Shown: positions 19,262 through 34,655, numbered from the stretch's first letter. The stretch is DNA of 64,000 nucleotides from Staphylococcus equorum (GCF_029531845.1 NZ_JAMBPV010000005.1:1-64000), one strand, 5' to 3'. A program made the numbers and translations. Notes: generated by a model from the sequence alone, not told the origin.

Positions 19262-22200
19262 TTACATATTTTTCATTGTAAATGTCATGCTTTCAATCAC
19301 TGACGTCAGTGCATCAGCTGTGTCTAACGAAGTGAGACAAGGTACGCCATTTTCAACTGATGTACGTCTGATTTGGAAACCATCACGTTCGAATTCTTTA
19401 CCTTTAGTCATTGTATTCACTACAATTTGTACTTCACTTTGTTGAATACGTGTTAATAAATCATCTTCTTTACCAATTTTACCGACGATTTCTGTTGGTA
19501 TATTATGCTCAGCTAATTTATTCGCAGTACCTTCAGTTGCTAAAATTTTATAGCCTACTTCATTTAAGCGATGTGCAATACTGACTACTTCTTCTTTATC
19601 TTTATCACTAACTGTCATCAATACTGTACCGTGATCTTTTACTTCCATACCACTGGCTGTTAGTCCTTTGAATAGAGCTTTTTCCATCGTTGTATCTTTA
19701 CCCATAACTTCTCCTGTTGATTTCATTTCAGGTCCGAGCGTAATATCAACATTTTTCAACTTATTAAAGCTAAATACTGGCGCTTTGACAAAGACACCCT
19801 CAGTATATGGCTGTATACCTGCTTTATAGCCTATATCTACAAGTTTTTCACCCATAATCGCACGCATTGCTAGCTGAGCCATTTGGATGTTCGTAATTTT
19901 ACTTAAAAATGGTACTGTACGACTCGAACGTGGGTTTACTTCTAAGACGAAGACACCATCATGAGCGATGACAAATTGGATATTAATTAATCCTATAATA
20001 TTTAATCCTTTGGCTAGCCTAATCGTATAGTCTTCTAACGTATCCATTTCTTGTTGTGTTAATGTTTGCGGTGGATAGACTGCTATTGAGTCACCTGAGT
20101 GAACACCAGCTCTTTCGATATGCTCCATGATGCCAGGGATAATAACAGTTTCTCCATCGGATATCGCATCCACTTCAATTTCTTTACCTGTTAAATAACT
20201 ATCTACTAGTACTGGATGATCCGGACTCGCCTTAACTGCTTGATTCATGTAATCTTCTAGTTCTGCATCACTATTCACAATTTCCATTGCACGCCCACCT
20301 AATACATATGAAGGTCTTACAACAACTGGATAACCGATATTTCTCGCATTTTCTAATGCTTCTTTAGGAGATGTTGCTGTTTTTCCCTTAGGTTGAGGTA
20401 CATCTATCGTGTGTAATAATGCTTCAAATTCTTTACGGTCTTCTGCACGATTTAGATTTTCTAAAGAAGTTCCTAAAATTTGAACGTCATGTTTAGCAAG
20501 TTTATCTGCTAAGTTGATTGCTGTTTGGCCACCAAATTGTACAACTACACCCTTAGGTTGCTCTAGATCAATAATATTCATAACGTCTTCTTCTGTTAAT
20601 GGCTCAAAGTATAACTTATCAGAAATTGAGAAATCAGTTGATACCGTTTCAGGGTTGTTATTAACGATAATAGCTTCATAACCTGCACGTTGTATCGCCC
20701 AAACTGCATGTACTGTTGCGTAATCAAACTCTACGCCTTGACCAATACGAATCGGTCCTGAACCAAGCACTAGGATTTTTTCTTTATCTGTAACAACAGA
20801 TTCATTTTCATACTCATACGTCCCATAATAATATGGCGTTGCTGATTCAAATTCTGCAGCACAAGTGTCTACCATTTTATAAACTGGCGTTATACCATTT
20901 TTTATTCTTAAATCATGAACTTCTTCTTCGGTTATATCAAAACGGTGTGCAATGACACGATCACTAAAACCATAATCTTTGGCAAATTTCAGATGCTCGA
21001 TATCACCTTTATTGGCTTTCAAATCATGCTCAATATTGATGATATGTTGGAATTTATTTAAGAAGAAATAATCAATTTGTGTCATATCATGAATTTCTTC
21101 TAATGTTGTTCCACGACGTATCGCTTCACCTATAAAGAATAAACGTTCATCATCTTGATCATTGATACGCGCTTTAATGTAATCTAAATCATACGAATCT
21201 CCATTAGGTAAACCTAGGTGATGTACGCCATATTCCAATGAACGAATTGCTTTAAGTAATGACTCTTCGTAAGTTCTACCAATTGCCATAACTTCCCCAG
21301 TTGCTTTCATTTGTGTTCCTAAAACACGTTCTCCTTTTTCAAATTTATCAAATGGGAAACGTGGAATTTTCGAAATAACATAATCTAAAGTTGGTTCAAA
21401 TGCAGCATAAGATGTTTCCGTAATTGGGTTTAACATTTCATCTAATGTTAAACCAACTGCAATTTTAGCTGCTAATTTAGCAATTGGATAACCTGTTGCT
21501 TTAGATGCTAATGCTGACGAACGAGATACACGTGGATTCACTTCAATAATATAGTAATCCATAGAATGTGGATCTAAAGCTAATTGCACGTTACATCCGC
21601 CTTCTATACCTAAGGCACGGATTACTTTTAATGACACGTCACGTAGCATCTGATATTCAATATCTGACAATGTTTGGCTCGGTGCCACAACAATTGAATC
21701 TCCTGTATGTATACCCACAGGGTCAATATTTTCCATGTTACACACAACGATTGCGTTGTCATTTTTGTCACGCATCACTTCGTATTCAATTTCTTTAAAA
21801 CCAGCAATTGATTTTTCAATCAAACATTGTGTTGCTGGGCTATAATGTAATCCATTCGCTACAATTTCTTTGAACTCATCATCATTATGACAAATACCAC
21901 CGCCAGTACCTCCCATTGTAAATGCTGGTCTTACGATGAGCGGATAGCCAACTTTTTCTTTAAACATAAACGCTTGTTCTACAGTGTTTACAATATCACT
22001 TTCAGGCACAGGCACCCCAAGTTCATTCATTAATGATCTGAATAATTCTCTGTCTTCTGCCTGTTGGATAGATTCTAATTTAGTACCTAAAAGTTGCACA
22101 TTGTTTGCTTCAAGCTCACCGCTATCATGTAGTTGAATAGCCATGTTCAATCCTGTTTGTCCACCTAATGTAGGTAACAGTGCGTCCGGTTGTTCTTTAC

Positions 22201-22435
22201 GAATAATGCGCGCAATAAAATCATGCGTTAATGGTTCAATATATACTTTATCTGCAATTTCTTTGTCAGTCATAATTGTTGCTGGATTCGAGTTTACTAA
22301 TATTACACGGTAGCCTTCTTCCTTTAATGCTAGGCAAGCTTGAGTACCTGCATAATCAAATTCTGCGGCCTGACCAATGATAATTGGACCGGATCCAATA
22401 ACTAAAATCGTTTCTATATCTGTACGTTTAGGCAT
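19262..22435 (-). CDS. carB: Carbamoyl-phosphate synthase large subunit CarB
   Basis: Makes carbamoyl phosphate from bicarbonate, ATP and ammonia supplied by CarA. I start it at [17 protein letters not shown] (ATG 22435), the conserved start of staphylococcal CarB, giving 1057 residues; it overlaps carA by 8 nt. Two homologous ATP-grasp halves are visible, each opening with a (V/L)LVIGSGPI or [12 protein letters not shown] segment. A C-terminal MGS-like allosteric domain begins near residue 930. It is full length with no interruption. Confidence 0.97.
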   Translation of the reverse strand: MPKRTDIETILVIGSGPIIIGQAAEFDYAGTQACLALKEEGYRVILVNSNPATIMTDKEIADKVYIEPLTHDFIARIIRKEQPDALLPTLGGQTGLNMAIQLHDSGELEANNVQLLGTKLESIQQAEDRELFRSLMNELGVPVPESDIVNTVEQAFMFKEKVGYPLIVRPAFTMGGTGGGICHNDDEFKEIVANGLHYSPATQCLIEKSIAGFKEIEYEVMRDKNDNAIVVCNMENIDPVGIHTGDSIVVAPSQTLSDIEYQMLRDVSLKVIRALGIEGGCNVQLALDPHSMDYYIIEVNPRVSRSSALASKATGYPIAKLAAKIAVGLTLDEMLNPITETSYAAFEPTLDYVISKIPRFPFDKFEKGERVLGTQMKATGEVMAIGRTYEESLLKAIRSLEYGVHHLGLPNGDSYDLDYIKARINDQDDERLFFIGEAIRRGTTLEEIHDMTQIDYFFLNKFQHIINIEHDLKANKGDIEHLKFAKDYGFSDRVIAHRFDITEEEVHDLRIKNGITPVYKMVDTCAAEFESATPYYYGTYEYENESVVTDKEKILVLGSGPIRIGQGVEFDYATVHAVWAIQRAGYEAIIVNNNPETVSTDFSISDKLYFEPLTEEDVMNIIDLEQPKGVVVQFGGQTAINLADKLAKHDVQILGTSLENLNRAEDRKEFEALLHTIDVPQPKGKTATSPKEALENARNIGYPVVVRPSYVLGGRAMEIVNSDAELEDYMNQAVKASPDHPVLVDSYLTGKEIEVDAISDGETVIIPGIMEHIERAGVHSGDSIAVYPPQTLTQQEMDTLEDYTIRLAKGLNIIGLINIQFVIAHDGVFVLEVNPRSSRTVPFLSKITNIQMAQLAMRAIMGEKLVDIGYKAGIQPYTEGVFVKAPVFSFNKLKNVDITLGPEMKSTGEVMGKDTTMEKALFKGLTASGMEVKDHGTVLMTVSDKDKEEVVSIAHRLNEVGYKILATEGTANKLAEHNIPTEIVGKIGKEDDLLTRIQQSEVQIVVNTMTKGKEFERDGFQIRRTSVENGVPCLTSLDTADALTSVIESMTFTMKNM

Positions 22436-23527
22436 TTGACATACGCTCCTTCGCTTTAAAATCATTCATCATATCGATAAAGTTATCAAATAAGTAATTT
22501 GAATCAGATGGTCCTGGACATGCTTCAGGGTGATATTGAACCGAAAATGCTGGTAATGACTTATGTTTCAAGCCTTCTATCGTTCCATCATTGATTGCGA
22601 TATGTGTAATTTCTAAGTCACTATCGATTAATGAGTCTTTATCTATTGCATAACCATGATTTTGACTCGTTATTGCAATTTTCCCTGTTTTAAGATCTTT
22701 CACAGGATGATTGGCGCCTCTATGACCGAACTTCATTTTAAATGATGTTGCACCTTGAGATAATGCGAAAAGCTGATGTCCTAAACATATACCAAAGAAA
22801 GGAATACGGCCTAGAATACCTTTAATCATTTCAACAGCAATTTGTACTTCTGCTGGATCACCTGGTCCATTAGAGAGCATTACGCCATCTGGAGACATTC
22901 TCATAATCGCTTCTGCCGAGGTGTCGTAAGGTACGACGGTTACATTACAACCACGCATATTCAATTCTCTAACGATGTTTTGTTTTTTTCCAAAATCTAC
23001 CAATACTACACTTAAATCATATCCCGTTGAAACATAAGGTGATTTTGTTGATACTTTTGTTACTTCATTTTTTGGCAATCCAGTCGTTTTCAATTGTTCT
23101 ACTAATGATGCAATATCAGCTTTGTTATCAGTAAATGCTGCTTTTAGCACACCGAAATTTCTGATTTTTCTGGTAATACTTCGCGTATCAACGCCTGATA
23201 TACCAGGAATATCATATTCTACTAATACCTCATGTAATGTCTTTTGCTTTCTAAAATTGCTTGGATGATCACTTGCTTCTTTAACAACTACACCATTTAA
23301 CGTAGGTACAAGTGATTCAAAGTCATCTCGGTTTATACCATAATTTCCGATAAGTGGATATGTAAATGTAATAATTTGACCCGTGTATGACGGGTCCGAT
23401 ATAGTTTCTTGATAACCCGTCATTGCTGTATTAAAAACAATTTCCCCTACTGTTAATTCATCAGAACCAAGGGGGTAGCCTTCGTAAAATGAACCGTCTT
23501 CTAAAACTAGATAGCGTTTCTTCAACA

Positions 23528-23528
<1 letters not shown>
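22428..23528 (-). CDS. carA: Carbamoyl-phosphate synthase small (glutaminase) subunit CarA
   Basis: Releases ammonia from glutamine for CarB. The N-terminal CPSase small-chain domain covers about 1-130. The class I glutaminase domain follows, with the nucleophile motif [13 protein letters not shown] and the HPEA catalytic His-Glu pair near residue 335. The 366-residue length is typical. It overlaps carB by 8 nt and touches pyrC by 1 nt (TAATG-type junction). Confidence 0.97.
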
Positions 23529-27037
<3,509 letters not shown>

Positions 27038-27055
27038 GTCTTATGCTTCCTCTCA

Positions 27056-27305
27056 TTAAAAAATCTCTTTACATTAAATTCATGTAAAGAGACTAAAAAG
27101 TATATATTCCGATTATTGCTAAGTTGAATTATAGCCACTTACACTTAATGACTAAAGCCAACTCGCAATAAAACAAAGTATATGTGAAGAGGCAAGTTAT
27201 CAACATCGCGCGTTTGATAACTATAAATGAATTGCTTACGTATCCAATGCTTAGATCGTAGCTAAAAATTTAAACCCTCTTCCCTTTTCCAGTCTCTCGT
27301 ACTGA
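27056..27305 (-). promoter_or_regulatory. PyrR-dependent transcription attenuator before pyrP
   Basis: Reading the minus strand, the leader contains CGAGAGACTGGAAAAGGGAAG (about 27279-27299). This matches the PyrR-binding loop consensus, an AGAGA purine loop followed by a GG(A)AAAGGGAAG type stem. About 190 nt later, TCTCTTTACATG pairs with TGTAAAGAGA followed by five or six U (27056-27092), an intrinsic terminator just before pyrP. Binding of PyrR-UMP should favour the terminator. Confidence 0.85.
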
Positions 27306-27316
27306 ATTAAAAGGCC

Positions 27317-27844
27317 CTATTCAATTACTACTGCATTTCTATCATCAATTTCTTCAAGAAAGACTGCCACAGCTTCTTCCCTTGCTGTTGGTATGTTTTT
27401 ACCAACAAAGTCTGCACGTATCGGTAATTCTCGATGTCCTCGATCAACTAATGTAGCTAAGCCTATTTTCTTAGGTCTAGCGTACTGTAACACTGCGTCT
27501 AAGGAAGCCCTGACCGTTCGTCCTGTATATAAAACATCATCAATGATAATTACGACTTGATTTGTAATATTAACATCAATTTCATATGCTCTTTCTTCAT
27601 CTTCGCTTATTGTCTGTTCTAAATCATCTCTAAATTGAGTGATATCAATTGTTCCAGTTGGTACAACTTTTTCTTCTATGCGCTCAATCTTTTGTTGAAT
27701 ACGTCGTGCTAAAAACGCACCACGCGTTTTAATACCTAGCAAGATTAAATTATCAGTACCTTTATTATATTCTAAAATTTCATGTGCAATACGTGTCACT
27801 GTTCTTTGAATCGCTGCTTCATCCATAATAACTCGTTCTGACAT
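27317..27844 (-). CDS. pyrR: Pyrimidine operon attenuation protein/uracil phosphoribosyltransferase PyrR
   Basis: RNA-binding regulator of pyr attenuation with residual UPRTase activity. The ATG at 27844 ([20 protein letters not shown]) has AAGGAAGG 8 nt upstream and gives 175 residues, as in S. aureus; a GTG three codons earlier lies inside the ribosome-binding site. The PRPP motif [17 protein letters not shown] is clear. It is the first gene of the operon. Confidence 0.97.
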   Translation of the reverse strand: MSERVIMDEAAIQRTVTRIAHEILEYNKGTDNLILLGIKTRGAFLARRIQQKIERIEEKVVPTGTIDITQFRDDLEQTISEDEERAYEIDVNITNQVVIIIDDVLYTGRTVRASLDAVLQYARPKKIGLATLVDRGHRELPIRADFVGKNIPTAREEAVAVFLEEIDDRNAVVIE

Positions 27845-27876
27845 TTTAGGCACCTTCCTTAATTTGATTTAATATA

Positions 27877-28120
27877 AAAAACTCATGTCTTTATAAAGAC
27901 ATGAGTTTTAGTTATAAGATATCATAAACAAACAAGAGACTTATCTTCACTTAAGTTAGATGTTTTCTCTTCACAGGGATTGAATCACTATGTTTCCCAT
28001 TGCGCAGATAACCTTCAGCTACAACAGTGTTCATTTGTCTTCACAAACATACAATATGTTTATGACCTTATATTAAATACATGTCTTAGAAGTCTCTCTG
28101 GACTTTCATTTAAAGACGTA
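27877..28120 (-). promoter_or_regulatory. PyrR-dependent transcription attenuator before pyrR
   Basis: On the minus strand, AAGTCCAGAGAGACTT (complement of about 28089-28105) is a close match to the PyrR-binding loop. It lies inside a larger stem (GTCTT / AAGAC). About 180 nt downstream, AAAACTCATGTC pairs with GACATGAGTTTT (27877-27908), a perfect terminator directly before pyrR. This gives autoregulation by PyrR and UMP. Confidence 0.87.
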
Positions 28121-28256
28121 TGGCGCTCTATTAAACTGTCACTATACTACCATGAATACAATTCACTTGCAAGCAGTCAAATAAAATCTAAGATAATCAT
28201 TTGATCATATTTCACATCATTCCTATAATATATTGACTTATTTATAAATAGATATT

Positions 28257-28293
28257 AAAAAACTACTAGATTCTATATTAGGATTCTAGTAGC
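28257..28293 (-). terminator. Terminator of the lspA-rluD unit
   Basis: Minus strand: AGCTACTAGAATCC pairs with GAATCTAGTAGT, followed by TTTTTT. It lies between rluD and the pyr leader, insulating the pyr operon from upstream transcription. Confidence 0.8.
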
Positions 28294-28354
28294 TCATTCT
28301 TATATATTAAATTTAAGTCTTCAAAACTTTATATTTCAAATTTACTTTTATTAT

Positions 28355-29272
28355 TTAGCTGTCACTTTTACGAATATCTGCTAATAATTGTTCAAAATCC
28401 TCAGGAAGTGGTGTAGACTTTTCAATATATTCTTGCGTCACTGGGTGTTCAAAACCAATAATACCTGCATGTAGCGCTTGTCCACCAATATTCAAAGTTT
28501 TCTTCGGTCCATATTTTGGATCACCTACAAGTGGGAAACCAATATATTTCATATGCACACGTATTTGGTGTGTACGCCCTGTTTCTAATTCACATTCTAC
28601 TAAAGTATAATTATTAAAATGCTCTAACACATTAAAATGCGTAACGGCCTCTTTACCATCATCAACAACGGCCATTGATTGACGATCATTTTTATTTCTA
28701 CCAATTGGTGCCTCTATTGTACCGTAATCATGTGGTATATTACCGTGAACAAGTGCTACGTATTTACGTGTCACAGTTTTCTTAACTAATTGATCCACTA
28801 AACTACGATGTGCAATATCATTTTTGGCTACCATTAATAGACCTGATGTATCTTTGTCAATACGGTGTACAATACCTGGACGTACTTCTCCATTTATCCC
28901 AGATAAATTTTTCATTTGATACATTAGACCATTTACAAGTGTTCCTGTTGAATGGCCTGCTGACGGATGGACCACAATGCCTTTAGGTTTATAGACAATT
29001 GCTACATCATCATCTTCATAATATATATCTAAATTTAGATTTTCTGGATTGATATCTGCTTCTACAATCTCTTTTTCAGTTACTACAATATGGTCGTTTA
29101 ACTTTGTCTTATAATTTGGTTTAATTAAGTTATCATTTACCTTTACAAGTGATAATTTAATCCAATCTTGAATCTGTGTACGTGACCAATCTGAATTGAA
29201 TTCGGGTAATACTTTATCAATACGTTGGCCTGCATCATCTTTATTTTCTATTTTATACTCATGTATAGTCAT
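28355..29272 (-). CDS. rluD: RluD-family 23S rRNA pseudouridine synthase
   Basis: Makes pseudouridines in large-subunit rRNA. The 305-residue protein has an N-terminal S4 domain (about 13-75) and the catalytic domain with the HRIDKDTSGLLMVAK motif carrying the active-site Asp. GRTHQIRVHM and GDPKYG are also visible. Orthologues next to lspA are usually named RluD or YlyB. It starts 12 nt after lspA, so it is in the same operon. Confidence 0.93.
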   Translation of the reverse strand: MTIHEYKIENKDDAGQRIDKVLPEFNSDWSRTQIQDWIKLSLVKVNDNLIKPNYKTKLNDHIVVTEKEIVEADINPENLNLDIYYEDDDVAIVYKPKGIVVHPSAGHSTGTLVNGLMYQMKNLSGINGEVRPGIVHRIDKDTSGLLMVAKNDIAHRSLVDQLVKKTVTRKYVALVHGNIPHDYGTIEAPIGRNKNDRQSMAVVDDGKEAVTHFNVLEHFNNYTLVECELETGRTHQIRVHMKYIGFPLVGDPKYGPKKTLNIGGQALHAGIIGFEHPVTQEYIEKSTPLPEDFEQLLADIRKSDS

Positions 29273-29284
29273 GCAAAATCTCTC

Positions 29285-29761
29285 CTATTCTTCGTTCTTC
29301 ATATCTGTTAACAAAGCGATAATAATTAACAAAACGCCTATCGTCAAACTAGAGTCAGCTACATTAAATATTGGAAAGTTATAACCAAATATATATGTGT
29401 CAATAAAGTCAACAACTTCACCATGTAACACGCGATCAATAAAGTTACCTAAAGCACCTGCAAATAATAAACTAATTGCGATTTGCATTAACAAACTGTG
29501 TTTTGCTTCTTTAATATAAAATACAATGAGCACTACAAGTATAATAACTGTAAGTACATAGAAAAAGCCCATCTTTCCACTCATAATACCCCAAGCTGCG
29601 CCATCATTTCTGTGAGAAGTTATATTTAAAAAGTTGGGAATGACTTCAAACGTTTCTCCAACCTTCATTGAACTAGCAACAATAAATTTTGTGATTTGAT
29701 CTAATATTAATATAACGATTGTTATGAATAAAGAAATACCAATATAGTACGGACGTTTCAT
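29285..29761 (-). CDS. lspA: Lipoprotein signal peptidase LspA
   Basis: Aspartic membrane protease (signal peptidase II) that trims prolipoproteins after lipidation. I start it at MKRPYYIGISLF (ATG 29761), with AGGAGG 7 nt upstream, giving 158 residues; an in-frame upstream start adds a non-homologous tail. Four transmembrane helices are visible. Both catalytic Asp motifs are present: GNFIDRVLHGEVVDFID and FNVADSS. Clients in this window include the two lipoproteins at 58.5-61.1 kb. Confidence 0.96.
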   Translation of the reverse strand: MKRPYYIGISLFITIVILILDQITKFIVASSMKVGETFEVIPNFLNITSHRNDGAAWGIMSGKMGFFYVLTVIILVVLIVFYIKEAKHSLLMQIAISLLFAGALGNFIDRVLHGEVVDFIDTYIFGYNFPIFNVADSSLTIGVLLIIIALLTDMKNEE

Positions 29762-30179
29762 GTCTGTACCTCCTATTCTAATCTCAGTCGCTTTTACAAC
29801 ATCTTTCATTATATCCTAATCAAACTTATAAAAAAAGTTACAGTTTGAATATCTGATAAAAAAGTTACATTATTAATACTAAAACACTAATAATATTCAC
29901 TTATACAATAAGCCAATTAAAAAACATCTACATTTAACTGTAAAATGGCACACTATGCTGCCTATTTTTAATAGTTATTGTAGATGAAATATTTTATGTT
30001 GAAACAATGACAGTATTGTACACAGACACCTGCACCTATCTTAATATTCCAACACGAGTTGAGAACAAAGATTGAGAGCGTGTCCTAGGCAAAAGAGCAT
30101 GAAATATATTAAATGGCTGATGCTGTGCCCGAGGAAAGTATGCACAAAAACTGCTTTTAATACTATTTTACATTTAAGT
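29762..30179. other. 418-bp intergenic region: CHAP-gene terminator and lspA upstream region
   Basis: A long hairpin (CATCTACA at 29925-29932 with TGTAGATG at 29979-29986, minus-strand U-run to the left) terminates the CHAP gene. The remaining sequence is AT-rich and must hold the lspA-rluD promoter, which I cannot place. Nothing else is recognised. Confidence 0.6.
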
Positions 30180-30653
30180 TTAAGCACTCGTGTTGTTTTT
30201 AGGATGGATATATTTATAATCTTTAACTTCGTCTTTCGTTATAATTCGCGTTGATATTTCAAAAGGCTTGTTATAATTCATTTCACTAACTTCTAATGAA
30301 CCATTGTCATTTTGTTGTTCAATATAAGCTACATGACCATACTCACCATCAGTAGACTGCAAAATGCTCCCTACCTCAGGTGATTGATTTACTTTATAAT
30401 CACTTTTTTGTGCATACGATACCCAATACTTTGCGTCGTTCCAGTTCTTTCCTATTTTCATACCATCTTCTCTTACTTTTTCAAAGACGTAGTGCGTGCA
30501 TTGTCCTTTAGTATACGTATTATATTTCATTGGGTCTAATGACCAAAAATGATTCGTTGGCTCAGTCATATCTTGGTTATCTAACCCTTCATATGCAGCA
30601 GCAACAGCAATGATAGCACTTATCGCAAACATCGTACCAAGTCTTTTTTTCAT
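30180..30653 (-). CDS. Secreted CHAP-domain protein (putative peptidoglycan hydrolase)
   Basis: A 157-residue exported protein with a signal-like N terminus (MKKRLGTMFAISAIIAVAAA). It is followed by a single CHAP domain: Cys52 in KGQCTHYVFEK, His107 in EYGHVAYIEQ and a downstream VSEMNYN, the expected amidase/endopeptidase triad positions of SsaA/Sle1-type CHAP domains. No LysM or SH3 wall-binding domain is present. It starts 4 nt after the VOC gene stop, so the two are co-transcribed. Confidence 0.85.
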   Translation of the reverse strand: MKKRLGTMFAISAIIAVAAAYEGLDNQDMTEPTNHFWSLDPMKYNTYTKGQCTHYVFEKVREDGMKIGKNWNDAKYWVSYAQKSDYKVNQSPEVGSILQSTDGEYGHVAYIEQQNDNGSLEVSEMNYNKPFEISTRIITKDEVKDYKYIHPKNNTSA

Positions 30654-30657
30654 TTGA

Positions 30658-31452
30658 TCACACGACCTTATTATAATTAAATCGAAATTGTATACCGTCT
30701 GGACCTGTTAACAATTTGTGTGTAGTTTCAGGGTAATGAAAATCAATAATTGCTAAACCATATGTTCTGTCATTTTCAATTCGTTTAATACTTGATAACC
30801 AATTATTAACCACTAAATGTTGGTGATAACCATTTGAAGATAAGTAAAATGCGCCATCTGTTTCTAATGATGATGTTTCAAGTCCGAAATAATTATTATA
30901 GTACTGCTTTACTTTGTTTAAATCAATCGATTTTAAATTCAAATATCCAATAACACTTTCATCTGGAATACCTTGCCATTTTTCATTTGAAGTATACGTT
31001 AATAGATTAGGCACGTTAATCGGTTGCGTTTCAAGCACTACTTTTTCGTCTTCAAATGACCAGTCTTCAATTGGATTATCAACATAAAATTCTAAACCAT
31101 TGCCTTCAGGGTCTTCTAAATATAATGATGTTGTCACATCATGCTCTCCACCGTGGACTGGAATACCAGACTCACTTATTTGTACAAGTAAATCTGCAAG
31201 GTCTGTTTTTGCGGGTAACCTAATCGCTAAGTGAAATAACCCTGCTTCTGAACGTAATGGCTCTCTTCCCTGTATAATTTGATTAAATGTCATAAAATGA
31301 TTTAAATTACCAATCTCATATTGGATTGTTGAATAAGATTCATTTACCACATTCATACCTATGATGTCTTCATAAAATTGTTTCATTTCATCTTTATCTC
31401 TAACATTTAATGTAATACCATTTACAAAATGCGCGCTTTGACTATGGAACAT
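30658..31452 (-). CDS. VOC-family glyoxalase/extradiol dioxygenase-like protein (CatE-like)
   Basis: A 264-residue protein with two vicinal-oxygen-chelate domains (about 10-125 and 165-260), like CatE-type catechol-2,3-dioxygenases and glyoxalases. Metal-ligand candidates are HFVNGITLNV, GLFHLAIRLP and LEDPEGNGLEFYVD in domain one. The second domain is weaker, with YHQHLVVNNW. The ATG at 31452 has AAAGG 8 nt upstream; a GTG three codons earlier overlaps that site. Substrate unknown. It lies downstream of ileS in its own unit. Confidence 0.8.
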   Translation of the reverse strand: MFHSQSAHFVNGITLNVRDKDEMKQFYEDIIGMNVVNESYSTIQYEIGNLNHFMTFNQIIQGREPLRSEAGLFHLAIRLPAKTDLADLLVQISESGIPVHGGEHDVTTSLYLEDPEGNGLEFYVDNPIEDWSFEDEKVVLETQPINVPNLLTYTSNEKWQGIPDESVIGYLNLKSIDLNKVKQYYNNYFGLETSSLETDGAFYLSSNGYHQHLVVNNWLSSIKRIENDRTYGLAIIDFHYPETTHKLLTGPDGIQFRFNYNKVV

Positions 31453-31577
31453 GTATAACACCTTTCTAAAACTCTAATAAATTCAGTATACTTGAAATCC
31501 ATTTTTATACATTAAAAAAGCTCATTCAATACTTTATTATTTATTCCATCGAAATCATTTTAGTAGTACAAATATTC

Positions 31578-31618
31578 AAAAAGGCTATATGCTTTGCGTA
31601 ATGCAAAACATATAACCT
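31578..31618 (-). terminator. Terminator of ileS
   Basis: Minus strand: TAGGTTATATGTTTTGC pairs with GCAAAGCATATAGCC, followed by TTTTT. It lies 45 nt past the ileS stop. Confidence 0.82.
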
Positions 31619-31662
31619 AATTTAATCATTTCATATTTATTTACAATTGATGGTGCTACGTT

Positions 31663-34413
31663 TTATACAAGTGTCTTTACGACTTCTTGACAACGTGGAC
31701 ATAAGTGATCAAGTTCGCCAACTGAACCAAGTTCTTCACTATAATTCCAACAACGTTGACATTTTTCACCATGCGCATGTTCAATACGGATATCACCATA
31801 TTGATAGGCTACACCCTTTTCAACAGATCCCACTACTTCTGCTTGAGAAGTGATGAATAACTGTTGTAAATCTGAGAATTGTTGTAAAAATGATGTTGCA
31901 TCAAAGTTCTCATTACTACCAATTACAACTTTTGCTTCTAACGATTTACCAATTACTTTTTCACCACGTGCTACTTCTAATGCGCGGTTAACATCATCAC
32001 GTAAATTCATAAATGTATTCCATCTATCTAAAAATTCACGGTCAACTTCAACGCGTTCTGGCATACGAGTTAAGTGAATACTTTCTTCTTCAACGTGAGG
32101 AATATGAGACCAAACTTCTTCAGCAGTATGCACTAAGATTGGTGCTAGTAATTTCGTCATGTCCACTACAATTTGGTATAACACTGTTTGCATACTACGA
32201 CGTTTATGAGAATCACGTTCTTCAATATATAAAATATCTTTACCATAATCTAAATAGAAATTACTTAATTCTACGTTTATGAAGTTTTGAACTTCTTGAT
32301 AGATATCTAAGTAGTCATAGTTATCATAATGATCTAAAGTGTTTGCCGTAAATTCACGTAATCTATTTAATAGATATTTATCTACTTCTAATAAATCCGC
32401 TTCAGCTAATGCATCTGTAGCTGGATTATAATCGCTCACGTTACCTAACATAAATCTTAATGTATTTCTGATTTTACGATACACATCAGAAGTTTGTTTT
32501 AAGATTTCATCTGAGATACGAACGTCGGCTAAGTAATCAACACTACTTACCCATAGACGTGCAATATCTGCACCTTTTTGTTTAACAATTTGATCTGGCA
32601 CAATCACATTACCTAATGATTTACTCATTTTTTTACCTGAGCCATCCATAACAAAGCCATGAGATAAGAGCATTTTATATGGTGATTTACCTCTTGTCGC
32701 TACAGAAGTTGTGATAGATGAGTTAAACCATCCGCGATATTGGTCACTACCTTCAATGTATAAATCAGCTGGATAAGATAGTTCAGGTCGCCCTTCTAAT
32801 ACGCCTCTATGAGAAGAACCAGAATCAAACCAAACGTCCATAATATCTGTTTCTTTAGTAAATTCACCGTTTGGACTACTTGGGTGTGTAAATCCTTCTG
32901 GCAATAAGTCTTTTGCATCACGTTCAAACCAAATATTAGAACCAAATTCTTCAAATAAATCTGCAACATGATTCACAGTTTCGTTTGTCATGATGATGTC
33001 ACCGTTTTCAGCGTAAAATACTGGTAGTGGTACACCCCAAACACGTTGACGTGAAATAACCCATTCACCACGATCGCGAATCATATTGTAGATACGTGTT
33101 TTACCCCAATCCACTTTAAAATCAGTTACTTCGATTGCATCTAAGATATCTTGACGCACTTTATCAATAGATGCAAACCATTGTGGCGTTGCTCTAAAGA
33201 TAACAGGCTTTTTCGTACGCCAATCATGAGGATAACTATGTGTGATAAATTCTAAATTTAATAAAGCGTCTTTTTCTTTTAATACATCAGTAATTGCTTT
33301 ATTCGCTTTGTCATAAAACATACCTTCAAATTGGCCAGCCTCTTCTGTAAAGACACCCTTGTCGTCAACTGGGCTAATTACAGGTAATTTATACTTCTGA
33401 CCAACTATATAGTCATCTTCACCGTGACCAGGCGCTGTATGTACACAGCCTGTACCAGCATCAGTAGTAACATGTAAGCCATTGATAACCAATGAAACTC
33501 GGTCAACAAATGGATGCTGTGTCTCAACATACTCTAATTCGCTACCTTTAAATTCTTTTTCTAATTCAAGCGCATTTTCATCCCAGCCTAATGCTTCAAC
33601 AACATCACTCGCTAAGTCTTTACCGATAATGTATTTTTCACCGTTCACATTATATTGGCCATAAGTTAATTCAGGATGTACTGTAATCGCTACGTTAGAA
33701 GGTAATGTCCATGGCGTTGTTGTCCAAATGATGAATTTTGCATCTGGATCTACAACGCCTTTACCATCTTTAACGTCAAAGGCTACATAGATAGAAGCCG
33801 AACGTTTATCTTGATATTCAATTTCTGCTTCTGCAAGTGAAGATTCACTTGACGGTGACCAATATACTGGTTTTTTACCTTTGTAAATTAACCCTTTGTC
33901 TGCCATTTCGCCAAACAAACGAATTTGAGCTGCTTCATATTCTGGTTTTAACGTGATATATGGATTATCAAAATCGCCCTTAACGCCTAAACGTTTAAAA
34001 TCTTTTTTCTGATTTTCAATTTGTTCTAAAGCAAATGCTTCACATTTTTTTCTGAATTCAGCAATAGACAATTCTTTACGTTTAACACCTTTTTTAGTTA
34101 ATGCTTGTTCAATCGGTAAACCATGCGTATCCCATCCTGGGACGTATGGTGCGTAAAAACCACGCATTGATTTATATCTAATCATCATGTCCTTTAAGAT
34201 TTTATTCAGTGCATGTCCCATATGCAAATTACCATTAGCGTATGGTGGGCCATCATGTAAAATATATGATGGGTTTCCTTCATTTTTATCTAACACTTTT
34301 TGATAAATGTTTTGTGCTTCCCATTCTTCTTGGATCTTAGGTTCTTTGTTAGGTAACCCTCCGCGCATTGGGAAATCTGTTTTTGGCATTAATAACGTTT
34401 CTTTATAATCCAT
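31663..34413 (-). CDS. ileS: Isoleucyl-tRNA synthetase IleS
   Basis: Class I synthetase charging tRNA-Ile, with an editing domain against Val. The ATG at 34413 ([19 protein letters not shown]), with AAGGAG upstream, gives 916 residues, the bacterial-type size that mupirocin normally inhibits. HIGH-type motif [14 protein letters not shown] and KMSKS ([13 protein letters not shown]) are present, as is the CP1 editing domain. The C-terminal zinc motif has CQRCWNY and CPRCQEVV. It is controlled by the Ile T-box at 34466-34655. Confidence 0.97.
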   Translation of the reverse strand: MDYKETLLMPKTDFPMRGGLPNKEPKIQEEWEAQNIYQKVLDKNEGNPSYILHDGPPYANGNLHMGHALNKILKDMMIRYKSMRGFYAPYVPGWDTHGLPIEQALTKKGVKRKELSIAEFRKKCEAFALEQIENQKKDFKRLGVKGDFDNPYITLKPEYEAAQIRLFGEMADKGLIYKGKKPVYWSPSSESSLAEAEIEYQDKRSASIYVAFDVKDGKGVVDPDAKFIIWTTTPWTLPSNVAITVHPELTYGQYNVNGEKYIIGKDLASDVVEALGWDENALELEKEFKGSELEYVETQHPFVDRVSLVINGLHVTTDAGTGCVHTAPGHGEDDYIVGQKYKLPVISPVDDKGVFTEEAGQFEGMFYDKANKAITDVLKEKDALLNLEFITHSYPHDWRTKKPVIFRATPQWFASIDKVRQDILDAIEVTDFKVDWGKTRIYNMIRDRGEWVISRQRVWGVPLPVFYAENGDIIMTNETVNHVADLFEEFGSNIWFERDAKDLLPEGFTHPSSPNGEFTKETDIMDVWFDSGSSHRGVLEGRPELSYPADLYIEGSDQYRGWFNSSITTSVATRGKSPYKMLLSHGFVMDGSGKKMSKSLGNVIVPDQIVKQKGADIARLWVSSVDYLADVRISDEILKQTSDVYRKIRNTLRFMLGNVSDYNPATDALAEADLLEVDKYLLNRLREFTANTLDHYDNYDYLDIYQEVQNFINVELSNFYLDYGKDILYIEERDSHKRRSMQTVLYQIVVDMTKLLAPILVHTAEEVWSHIPHVEEESIHLTRMPERVEVDREFLDRWNTFMNLRDDVNRALEVARGEKVIGKSLEAKVVIGSNENFDATSFLQQFSDLQQLFITSQAEVVGSVEKGVAYQYGDIRIEHAHGEKCQRCWNYSEELGSVGELDHLCPRCQEVVKTLV

Positions 34414-34465
34414 TTTATACACTCCTTGTTCCGATTTTCATACTAAATTCAATTCATTCGTACAA

Positions 34466-34655
34466 TAAAAAGAACTCTAAGTTCAATTAACAGGGACGAT
34501 TAATACCGCGTTACCACCCTGATTAACTCAACTTAGAGTTCTCTCATTGTTCATATACTTTTTTAAAACAACAGTGATATAAGCATCATACATATGAAAG
34601 GCTCTCACTGTCCCTAACTCGCTTTGATATGCAAACGGATGCTTACGCGTCTGTT
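34466..34655 (-). promoter_or_regulatory. T-box riboswitch (Ile) controlling ileS
   Basis: Minus strand: CAGGGTGGTAACGCGGT (complement of 34505-34521) is the near-universal T-box antiterminator sequence. The terminator stem AACTCTAAGTTGAGTTAA...TTAATTGAACTTAGAGTT is followed by CTTTTTATT. Upstream, AGCGAGTTAGGGACAGTGAGAGCC is the stem I consensus block. An ATC triplet in TATATCACTG (complement of 34576-34578) is the likely Ile specifier. Uncharged tRNA-Ile should switch ileS on. Confidence 0.93.

Noticed and set aside
27980-28204. 74-codon plus-strand frame upstream of pyrR
   Set aside because: It lies wholly in the PyrR attenuator leader on the opposite strand and lacks a ribosome-binding site.
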